This document shows, piece by piece, positions 42,001-54,000 of a DNA stretch of 64,000 nucleotides. The translations under genes were made by a program, and so were the position numbers. This stretch comes from Manis javanica (lineage: Eukaryota > Chordata > Mammalia > Pholidota > Manidae): NCBI RefSeq assembly GCF_040802235.1, contig NC_133167.1:2619001-2683000 (forward strand), read 5' to 3'. Under the pieces are notes generated by a model. That model was not told the DNA's origin. It searched no databases and saw only the letters and a list, made by a program, of their open reading frames with translations. Position 1 is the stretch's first letter. The number at the start of each line of letters is the position of its first letter.

Positions 42001-45000
42001 GGGATGGCAGACGCAGAGCGGGGCTGGGCCAGGCGCCCAGAGCCATGGCTGCCCGTGGGGCAGGCTGCAAGATGGAGCTGGCCTTGTGCCCGTGCGGGTG
42101 GCAGCAGCCACTCCAGTGGGGCAGGCGTGGGACGCTCTGCTCCCTGCCCCACGACCTGCCTGCATGTCACTCCAGAGCCCTCTGGTTCTCGTCCCACTGT
42201 TCTTCTGACTGATGACAGAAAAGAGGGCTCAGCACGTACACGCTGGTGTTTTTAGTCCCCTTGTGTTATCCTTGGTGTGATGTGTGAAGCAAGCGGCCAG
42301 GGGACCCAAGAACAGCTTGGGGTTCTGGTCACCATACTTACAGTGAACAGTGAGTTCAATCCCCAGACTACATCCTGAAATAAGAAAGAAAGAAAGAAAG
42401 AAATGATTGCAGGCTCCTGTGTACTTCAAGTCTTCTAAATCCATGACCGAGAAATACGTATTTCATATCAAAATATCAAAATCTATCTTTAGCATGCTTT
42501 GTGTTTCCTAAGACAGACAATAAAGTAGTTTCTCTTCAACAGAACAACAAACTCTGGGATATTCAAAGATGGGCAGCTACAGGTGGTGAATATAAAATCA
42601 GAGACAACATAAACTGTGCTCCTGGCGGCGCCAGGGCCCCGTGAGCGCACCCCGGGGCCGTCACAGAGCGTGGGCGCGTCTGCACAGAGGCCCTCACCTC
42701 CACCACCCATTACCTGCCATCACCAAGCTTAGCTCGGACTCCTCAAGAGCCACGTTTAGAATAAAATCTGCTCTCTTTGCATCTATGGCCTCTTGGGGAT
42801 CAGAGGTACGTTCATCACCCACTGTCCCCTGAGTCTTAATAATTTTGTTCTAGGTATTTAAAAAATCAAGTGAAACTAGTATTTTCTAACAAAGATCAGA
42901 AATTTTCATTGAAATAAAACTGCGATCAATGCTGTTCTCTCTGGGCTGACTCAGGATCTGTGGCGCGATTGCAGATTCCCTCCCAGCCTTCCCAGCCTCA
43001 GCTCCAGCCCTGCCTCTTTCTGGTCTGCGCTCACGTTGTGCACCCAGGACTCTGCTGGCCGGTGGCTCTAACTGCCCCTCTCTGCTTTCTCTCATCCGTG
43101 CCCATCCATCCCTCCCGTCCTTTGGATGTGAGTGGGCCCGGGCCTGGGCTGGAGCTGTGGGTGAATACCAGCTCTTGGCCAGGAGGAGGGGGCCAGAGAG
43201 ATGGGCATGTCCGCAGAGCCTCCACAGAAGGGCCCCACGGAGAGCCCACCTGGTGGGGAGAGGCTTCACAGGGGAAGTGGGGGCCTGCCAGGGAGAGGGG
43301 CTGCCCAAACAGAAGCTGTTCCTAGGAGGGCACGACACGTGTCAAGAGGAGGACAGGCCGGCTGCCCGGGGCAGTGGAGACCATAGCCTGGGAGGGGTCG
43401 TGCAGTCTGCGGTGCCCCTGGCTCTGGGACAGGGCCCCAAACTACTACTCTGTGTTCTTCCCCAGTAGCCTACGGGTGATGCCCAACACCTGACAGTCCT
43501 TTTGGGCCACAAGGAGGTCTGTGTACCAGTTGCTGCTGTCCCCCACAGGTGTGGGCACGTACAGAACCAGAGCTGGCCCCAGGCCCAAGGTCCATCTCTC
43601 TGGGCCTCAGCATCCTCTAAGAGCAGCAGTGTGGCAATGTGCCCCACCCTCTCCCAGGAGCTGGGGGGCAGGAATGAGGACAGAGGAGGTGACCGGGGTA
43701 CATGCTTGGCCGAGCGGCCCCAGGCAGGCAGGTGGGTGGCGGGAAGAGGGGGAGCTGGCTACGCGTGGATGGGACAGCCAGGACGCCCCTGTTCTCAGAG
43801 GTGGCTGATGACAGGTGGGAGAGGCCTCCAGGGAAGGCTTGTGGTCTAAGGCATTGCACTCTACCTTTAACGTCCTAGTGGGAGCCCAGCCGGTGCCATC
43901 GATCGAATGTTCTCTCAGTAAACTGGAACAGACACAGAGGCACAGCGGTGAGCAAGGGGCAGCCTCCAGCCACGAGAGCCCCAGACACAGCCCTGTCCGC
44001 CGCAGCCAGGCCCCCTCAGCACGCGTCCTGACTTTGGGAACTGCACTGTTGAGGGCACCCACTCCTTCTGTGGCTTTGCAGCTCCCTGCCTTGCTGCAGA
44101 AGGCCTTTTCCACTGCCAAAGCTGCACACGGGTTCATCTGATCTCGTGTGTATACACAGGTCTTTAACCCTGGATGGCGCGCAAGCTTTAACCAGGGGAA
44201 AAGCATGCGTAGAACAGAACACACAAAGAGCATTTGTCAACGTAACGCTCAGAAAATGACAGTGACCACAATGACACCGAAAACTGGCACTTAGAGTCGC
44301 CTATCCGACGCCAGCATGATCCTAAACTCTCTTAACGCCTCAGCACCCCATGAGGGAGCCGCCACTCTCTCCTTTTTGCAGAGGTGAGCAAAGCACATAG
44401 GAGAAACACACCCAGGGACACACACCTGGTGACTGGGTGTGTCCTTCAACCCAGGCAGCCCACCCGGGGCTGCAGGTGGACCATGTGAGCTCCTGCACAC
44501 CTCTTCCCAGCTGGTTTTGTTTTCTTGTTGCTTTTTAGAATGCTCAAAGGCTCTTGAGGATGAAGGTAAATTAACACAAAATTCTGCATGGCGCTCACCC
44601 ACAGGTGGGAGACCCATGCTCAGAGCCTGCATGCTTCAGAGGTACTGTGAGGTCCTATTTCTTAAGCTGAGAGTCATTTTCATTATAAATTACAATTTAC
44701 TGTCAAGTTCCCTTCTGGTGAAAAATCGGTTCGGCATTGTTGAGCATCACCCTGCTGCTTTGATGTTACCTTAACAGTTCCTAAGCTAACATGTCAGTTT
44801 CAGGCTCTCCACAGCCATAATTGTTACTATGAAAAATTTTTTTGTATCAGAGCACATTCAAATTCATATAAATTAAGATCAGGAGAAAATACAAATAATG
44901 CAGAATTTAAATCAATGCTATAATCTTAATTGTTCATGAAGTTCAGTTACAATACATAAAACCAACCTTAACTGACCACTGAAGCTCACACTGAGCTTTA

Positions 45001-48000
45001 AGAAGAAAACAAGAAAGCCTTTCCTGTGCCCTACCCCAGTCCAGCAAGGTGGACGTCTTTCACCCTATGGAGGCATCAGTGACTTGTTGAAATGAAACCC
45101 TTCAACTTTTGAGTAACTTTTTGGGAACCATCTGCCGAATCCTAGTGGTCTGTAAGATCCAATGAGAGATGTCTACTAAGGCAGGGACAAGGATGACTTC
45201 TCGTCTAACACCTCCTTCTCTTTTATGGGCCTCACTGCAGTCCTCAGCCGGGCCCTTGTTGTGTTCTTGTTTAACGCCGATCTCCGCACCAGCAGGAAGC
45301 CCCACCAAGCAGAGAATGTGACAGATCCCCACTGTGTCTGGGCTCAAGCAGCATTAGCTGAGGAGGGAAGCCAGCCAGCAGGCTCACTGCTGCCCGGTCA
45401 GTGTCCTTCTGCACCCCCCCCATCAAGAGCACAGCCAGAGCAGGAGGGCTTTGCACCTGGAGGCCAGGTGTGCCCACCAAGGGCAATGGCAGCTAACAGG
45501 AGAGCAAGTGCCACTGGGTAGGCTGTGCCCATGTCTGGCGGAGCCACAGAGGAAAGATGGTGGTTCTAGCCCCACCTCAACAGATGACAGTCCCCAGGAG
45601 CTCAGGGGACAGAACCTGTGGTGCCATCAGAGAGGGCACTAAGGCGAGGGGGCAGAGGGGGCCCCGGGGACTCACTGGAAGCTTAGACTCCAGAGGAAAA
45701 AAGTCTCAAATGCAAGCACTGGACTCCTGGCCTGGGGCTTCGAAGGAGCAGGGCATGCCTCACTAGGAGGAGTAAGTGCCCTGTGTACTAGACAAGGCCC
45801 CACAGAGCACCAGGTGCTGGTCTGGGCCACCTGGCGGTCGCCGCAGCCCAGGGGCAGTGGGGAGGCTCGCCTCTCCCTCTGCTCAGGAGACACCACGGGT
45901 CAGCTGTGTGCCAAGGCACTGCTGGACACTGTCTAGTTTTCCACAAACAAGGTGGTCGTTGTACCAACCTAGCACATTATTTCCCTCAATTAAATCCCTA
46001 GACATCAGCCGAAAAGACCAAGGGAAATACAAGTTCAGTGTACACCTTACAGCTGAGGGATCAATGAGAAGCCTACAGGTGTACACAGAGAGACAGAGCC
46101 AGTTCTCTCTCACACACTGAGTCCTTCTCCTGTACCCGGCAACCTGAGCACCGTTTCACCCCCACGCGTCCCTCTGCAGGTCCCTGTGAGGCCAAGCACC
46201 CCTATCAATGATCTGCCTTAAAGGTTTCTGGCTTCTGCAGCAGGTGACCATTTGTCAAGTTCCTGTCATGCTTTGTTAAAAATCCGGTTTCTCAGAAGAC
46301 AGCAAAAATGAAAAGAGTAGCTCCCACTCTGGACCTAATTCTGACCGAGAAGTGGGACGTGACAGGGAAGTGGGGTGTGGAGAATGCCCAGGGGAGAAGC
46401 ACAGGCGAAAGCCTAGGGGGAGAAATGCTGGGGACCTGAACCTGAAGATGGCAGATTTGTAAAGTTCCAATACTTCAAGGACAGATACTGAAAAAGAAAG
46501 GTGCCTTAAAAAAAGGTATACTCTTACAAAATACATTTTTAGTATCTATAAAAACTGAGGCCAATATGGAAAAGGGACACCATATACAAAAAATGAAATG
46601 GGAGAATGGGTCCTAACTGTGCTTTTAAGAAAGAAAAAGGGCTCCTGCTATGCCAGCAGCAAGGCACTGGTACGGCCTGGTTTGTGCATCTTCACAGGTG
46701 GCTGTTGATCCCTGGGCAGCAGCCGGCACAAGAGCTTAGAGCACAGAAGGAAGGAGCGACAGCTCAAGGCCCACTTCCCAAACTGGGACACACAGCAGTG
46801 GCCGTGGGGGGACTCCCCACAGACATGCTGCTGCCGGTGCTGGGCAGTGTTCAAGCCCAGGCCACCTGGCACCTGAGCCCCCACATTCACACAATCTCAC
46901 CAGAGACAGCGATGAGACACAGAAAGACAAAGCCCAGATGCTCAACTTAACACAACCCCCCCTAACACATCTTCTCCAGTCCTCTACATTCGTGACAGCA
47001 ACCTTAAGAGGCAGGAAACAGCTGATCCCAGATCCTCTGCCATTGGAAAGCTGGGACACACAGGCTACAACTGACGTGAAGCTCTCGGAAAGCTGACCTG
47101 CTTCAAAGATGTCTTAGACACACCAAGCCCATTTTGGTAAAGAGAGGACATCTTAGCACAAGTACCCAGGTCTCCTAAGCCTGTCATCCACATTTTTTCT
47201 CTGATTTCATTAATCATATTTTTCCCTCTTAGCTAAAATTGGTCACATGGAGGGAACGTGGCCTCATTCATATAGGAGGGGAACGGGCAAGGAACCTCAG
47301 AGGGAGTCCGGGCTGTGCTGACTAGTGGGCCCTTGGCCCCCAGAGGGTGCAGGTGTGGAGGCCGAGGCCAAGGCCTGGCTGCGGCGCAGACCCCGAGACC
47401 ATTCCAGTTACTTTAAAAACTGCCAAATCCCTCAGAATCTCCTCTCAGCAGAGAAAACATGTCAGAAAGCCCACATTCGCCCACAGGGTGCACAAATGCA
47501 GAAGATGTGAAGAGGCACTCACCTTAGGCAGATCTCGCCTGTCTCTGTGATGTTGGGGTGCCAGATCCTGGTCAAGCATTTCACTCTGGGAGGCTGCAAC
47601 ACAGAGAGATCACAGGCCTCCAAACGCCATCTGCGGTCCAAGGCCTGCCCGCCCTTCCTAGTCCTTGTTTTCCTCCTGCTCCACACTGGGGGTGACTCCC
47701 CAGGCGGCGTGACCCTTGGATATGGCTCATGGCCCCCGTGCAGAAGTGTGTTTTCACACTGCAGGCACAAGCACGTCTCACTGACAAAGCTGCCCTCGTC
47801 CCCTGGCCTGACGGCAGATGGCGCTGGAGGCCGCCCCCCCACCTCCCCTGCTGTGGGGGAGCAGCTGCAGTGCCCAGGCTCCGCCTCCGACCAGGAGCCC
47901 AGTTCCTTTGCACCAAGTCACGGAGCCGCCCGGCCCTAGTGGGTGTTTCTAGTGCAAGTCCTAGTCGTTTCTCCTTAGAGGGAGAGAGATGAAAATGAGT

Positions 48001-51000
48001 GTGCCACAGGCCTACCAACACCGTTTGAGATGTGGCATGTTTGGAGTGAACAGTTCTTTTAAGATTATTAAAAGGCAATCTGTACTCAGGGAAAAATGCC
48101 AAAATAAACAAAAGCTCTATCTTTCCTTGTATTATATATAACTCCCCCCAGACATAATCTCTAGGACGTGACGAACATTTTTTGAGCCTCTTTTCCGGCC
48201 ACACAGACAGATGTGTATACACATCCACTTTCTTTACAGACTAGGGAAATGCGCTGTGTCTTTCTCACATTCACTTTTGTTACCATTTCTGCAGGCGGGG
48301 GCTTCCTCGCATCCCTGGTACAAACACTAGCATCTAACAAGGCCGCTCCCTAGTATAGGACACTGAGGCTTCCTCCCACTTCTACAAACTGCACAAAGGC
48401 AGCACCCTTATCTTCTCACCTCCACACGAAACCCTTCCCGGAATGAAGCCCCGGAAGAGGACCTGCCAGTCCGAGTGCTGGCTGCAGATATAGGCCCGAG
48501 GGCCCCTGCCTCCAGGAAGGCCACCAGCCCGCCCCTGCCCACTGCAGCGAGGGAGGCCCTTCTCCAGTCCTAATTCCACGGCGAGGTCTCTGGTCTAATG
48601 AGCTAAGTGTCGTCTCACGGAACCCCACCGGACATGTCCTCTACTAGGAAAAGTGTCAACCCTTTGGATGGGCAACATTTTCCCAGTCTGCCATTTGGTA
48701 TTAATTTATATTTATGGTGTTCTTCTGCTGTGTAGAAGGTTATAAAAACATCCTTGTAATAAATTTTTATCTTTGATACCAACTTAGAAAATAGTTCACC
48801 ATCCAGTACATTCCTGTGCTCTTCCTAGTCTAACAGCCTCCTCTGCTGCTTGTGTAAAACAAACATGCGTTGCCAGCATCCTCCTTAATCTCCTTCCTGA
48901 TTTCAAAACACCAGGACATCAAAAGACTCACAAGAAAGATTCATCCACGTACTCAAATGCACGTGTGTGAAGATGACAGCATTTAGGTTCAGAGTGAGTT
49001 TAAATCCATTTAATATGCTAATTTTCTTCACTGCAAGTAAATGGGAATGCATTTGACAGAAAGACTGCTTGTACATCTTGCAGATTTCCAGCTGGCCTTC
49101 AGGCTAAAGACAGAAAGTGGGTGTTGGGGGGTTGTACGAATCCCTCTGGGTAACTGAACACAGCTGACACGGTGGACGGGCAGGCAGAATCGCAGCTGAA
49201 GGAACCTGAAGGCTGTCTCCCTCCCTTCTAAGGAGTCCCTGGCACATAGTCAGTCTGCGGAGTGCTCACTGCATCTCCCAGGGTCCCACTGTACCTGCCC
49301 ATCCTCCTCGTCCCTTCACACCTTCCAGTTAGGTGTTGACACAGATGCTCCCCTGCCGACGGCCCTCCTCACTGCAGACTCCAGAACAGAGAGCAAGCCT
49401 GCACCAGAGCGGTGGACTGGGGTTCTGACGCACTTTCTAATGGGACTATTTCTGAGCCCCCACCGCAGCCCCAAAGCAAGCCAAGTAAGACACACCTGGC
49501 CGGCTCCACCTCCCACCTCAGCAGCTGGCACAGCCACCCCATCGTGCAGCCAAGAATTTCACAGGCAACAAGCACTGCACTGCGGACCAGCCAGGAAAGC
49601 GGACAACTGGCTAACCACGCAGAAAACCACACAGTCTGATCCCCACTGAGATTGATTCCAGGTGCATTAAACGTAAATGGTACACGAACCAGAAGAGATG
49701 GGAGGAAAAAGCAGCTGAGCTATCTTGGGGTCTGAAGGCCTGGTTTAAGCATTTCACAACATGAAAAACTCATGAAGCAGAAGCAGATTTGATTTCAGGG
49801 GTGAAACAAAAAACTTCTCTGTAACAACAACAGAACACAAAATCCAGAAAATGTGAAGAGCACAGCTAAGAAAACAGAAAAAATTTTGTGTAATTTCTTT
49901 ATAAGAACTCTTGTAATAAGAACAATAAATACACCAATGAAAAAAAGGGTAACCATGTAATAACCACTCAAGAAACATAACTAGCCAGCATCCTACCTAT
50001 TTTAGAAATGAAAACTCAAAAGACAATTAGATATCATTTATTTCTTCCCCAAATGGCAAAAAAAAAGAAAGAAATATCCCATCTTGGTGAGATAGGAAAA
50101 ACGGCATTTGCAAACACTAATGGTGAGGATGCTAACGGGCATAACCTCTCTGGAGGGTAATTTCATAGTACTGATGAAGAGCCTTAAAATTAGCACCAAC
50201 CATTCAGTAGCAGTAACTCCACTCGTAAGAGTGCATCCAGAGGACAGGGGCTGGCACGCCCAAGCTGCTGTCCAGGCCACGTGTCACAGCACTGTTTATG
50301 CTGGGAGTCGGCAAACTACAGCCCACAGACCAAATTCAGGCTGGGCCTGTTTCCACATGGTCTGTGATCTAAGTATGGTTTTTTAAAAGGTTATTTTAAA
50401 AAAAAGGATACAAGACAGAGATCATATGTGGTCCACAAGTTACTATTTGACCCTTTATAGAAAGTCTGGTTCATAACATAAAAAAATTGGTCAATCAGTG
50501 ACCATCAATACAGGGTTGGTTTAAAACCACAATATACCCTAAATGAAGTGCTCTTATTAATGATGAAATAATCATCTACTAACTGTCATGAGAACATATG
50601 TTCATATGTTCATATTTAATGTTAAAAACTCCCAAGTTACCAAGCTGCAGGTAACATGATCCCATTTGTAAGAATGATTATGTATTATCTGTAACAAACA
50701 TCAGAAAGTTCGTGGTGATCATCTCTGGGTGGAGGGAGAATGGGTAATTAGTATTCTATTTTTGTATAGCCATGTTTTCTCAATCTCCTACGAAGTGTAA
50801 TAAATCCCACAAGTAGAAGAGGGGAGTGGGAGTCAGGGGTCACTTGTGGACCCTCTGGCCATATGGCAGGACAGCCCTTCTTATCCGCTTTGGGGTGAGT
50901 CATGGCCCTACTACGCGACTTGGTCACCTTACCAATGACATGTGAGGGGACGTGATGTGAGTCACATCTAGGAGGAAATGGAGCCGAAGGGTGAAAAGCT

Positions 51001-54000
51001 GGGCTCCCTTCTCCTGCCTCAGTACCCAGTGTCCTTCACCTCGCATCCCCAGCTCGTGTGCATGGGGCAGAGAGGGAGCTGCAGACCGCGCCCCCCGCTC
51101 TGGGCATCGCCCCAGGTGTCGCTAGCCTGGCCATCCGTTTCTGGGTCCGTCCTCCATGAGATTTTTCTCATTGACAGCCTGCAGGGTCTGACACAGAGCC
51201 TAGCACATTTTAGGGGCTCTAAATTTAATGTCACTCAGTAATTTCAACCAATTTCTAAGTCTGAGAGAGAGTATGGGGCAAGCTTGAGGCTGTGAGGTAA
51301 AGTCCAGGGACAAAAGGACACAGAACAAAGGAATTTTGAATTTAGCTGCTTGGGGTGAAGGGTCCGTGTGTGAGGTTGGGCGGGAGGGGTCCCAAGAAGG
51401 TGTCTCCTTTCTTTAAAAAGTTTATTCTAAAATAACCATCTACTTCATCAATTAAAACTTTTTCAGATTCACAGTATTAGTAACAGACCCTAATTGCAAG
51501 AACTTATGAAGAACAGAAAACATAACAACTATGACATAGAAGCACCCAAACCCTGAGAGACTCCACAAAGTGCTCACAGGCTGAACACTGGCTGTGCTTC
51601 ATCCCAGTGGAACACAGGTCCCTTAAAGCTTCTCATCACCTCAAACCAGACGCCAAGCTATGCAATTTCACCTGCTGGTTTACTTTCCTACACTGTAAGT
51701 TTGTAGGGGCAGAGGGCATGCCCAGCACGCAACAAACATGCACCGCATGCCTAGTGTGGCAGGTCCGTGCCACGCCCTGAAAGCTTGTGTGATTAAGGCA
51801 CTCCTGGAAGAGCCGCTAAGGAGAATCAGAGAGGTAAAGATTAACGATGGAATGAGTACGCACAGCTCCCTCTGTGTCAATTAAGCATAACCCCTCGTGG
51901 TCTCCTCGCCACGGTGTTACCCTCTACTCCTTGCCATGAGCTCGTGACATGCACTGGCCTGTCAGCAAGGCAGCTGCACCCCCTCAGCCCGGGTGAGAGG
52001 CAGGGGGAGCACCCCGAGGCTGGGCACGGGGAGGGGAGGAGGCCTTGATGGCGGCAGGCAGGGCCTGGGTCCTCGCAGGGAGGCCAGCCTCTCCATACTT
52101 CCTGCAGGAACATCAGTTTCATTCCCAGTGAAAATTGGGCCAGTCCACCATTTAGAACTTTCCCAAAGGGGACAGAAACTAAAATATAAAAATGTAAAAT
52201 GACTGTAAATCATCAATTAATGTAAGAAACATGTCTTCAAGGCCCAGTGGTTTTCTATCCTGTTTATTCCATTCCTTACCTCTCTGTTTCTTTAAGAAAT
52301 CACACAGGGATGGGGCACTACGACAAACACTCTCACGACACACTGGCCACTGGTGTGGCGGGAAGGGCACACCAGGAAGTCCTCTGGAGCCCTACCCTGC
52401 GGAGGTGTGAGATACGAGTGTCAGCACCACCACGAACTGTGGACAACTCAAGGCACAGGGAGTCCTGGCGCCTGGCGTGGCTGCCCTCAGGGAAGACGCT
52501 GCCTTCCTAGACATCCTCTCCTTGGCCTCCTCCCTACCCCGGGGACAGACACTCGGCCACTGACTGCGCCTGACGCACCTGGAGCGCCGGGCCTCAGGCC
52601 AACTCCGGCCTTGCTCGGGAAGTTTAGTAGCTTCTGTTAAACTCTTCCCTGAGCCATCCTCCTTCTCAAAACTCACTGCTTCTCCAAAAAGACTGTCACA
52701 AATTCACCAGCCTTTAATCTTAACATTCTTTCAATGAGTAAACCACAGAGAAAGCATTATCTCCAGATAATGAAGCCTAGAATTTTAAGTACTGTAATGT
52801 CTGGGTGTTTCCAGAGACCATCAAACAGCCCCTGGACTGCAGTGTCTGTACCCAAACTGAACCTCTCAAGCTGAGGGAGCAGTGCTGTCGAGCCAGGCTC
52901 CTTGGTCTGTGACGGTGAAGTCTAGGGCAGCGGCAGCAGCCGACTGGGCGCAGACAGACAACTGACATGCATCGTTTCCTGTCTTGGCTTAAAAATTAAT
53001 CTCTTTCTTGTCTTTTTCCTTGGATTGCCAACTCTTCCCCATCCTCATAAACTACATTTCAAAAAGATCTTTTAATGCAGTAGCCCAGTAAAGAGCAATT
53101 TCCACAGATAAAAGGTTTGGCTTTAAACAAGTGTTACAACCACTGAACTGTATACAAGGGCAGTGGGGCTGGGCTGGGGGCCGGGGAGGCTCCTTCTACT
53201 TGTCAGACGCCCGGAGGCAGTCACTGCAGCCTGAGCAATGCAGCACTGAACTGGGGTAACGGTGTCCGCAACACCCATAGTGTCAGGTTAACAAGAGACT
53301 TACTTTTACCATCAGATTTCTACTTCCTATTTGATAGGCCTAGAGAAGGTCAGGAAATAAATATTTCAACATACATGAAATGAGCAAAGCTGGACAGCTC
53401 AGAGGCTGAGAGGGACTGTGTGTCTGCCGGGCATGTGCCTCTCCAATGCCCCCCTCGGGGCGTGGAGTGCTTTGGAGTCTCCAGCGGTTTCTCTCCGCCT
53501 AAGGGACGGTGCCCAGCAAGGCCCAGAGCTGATGTCCTCGCGCCCTCAGCCCCGCCCAACCCACCTCTTCATTCAGGTCAGCCTGGCCGATCCACCGCAG
53601 AGGCTGCGGTTCCCACTTCCCAGCCTGTCAACACAGCTCTGGAGAGTTCCGTGCCATCTAGAAAACCCACCCCTGGACACGGCCGGCCTAGATCAGGATG
53701 CCTCTTAATTTCTTCTTCCACACTTAACAGGCTCCTACCATTTCCAAAAGGGATCCTCTTTTCCTTCTCTAAATTCCTATAAATTGTTTCCTACGAATGA
53801 CCAATTTCTACGATCTCCACTGTCTGCTATTTACCACTTTCACCATTTAAAACTTCCTACACTTCACCTGACCTTCCTCATTGGTTGGTAAGTTCCTTGA
53901 AAGCAAAGACAGGATGTGATAGAATGTGGTATGATCATTACGTAAAAGGGCCTCTGAGGGATTAACACAAGGCTATGAGTATAAATTAAAGTTTAAAACT

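Noticed and set aside
41900-42255. Overlapping open frames in the GC-rich UBE2F intron
   Set aside because: Several frames on both strands are open together, a compositional effect; nothing familiar in any of them.
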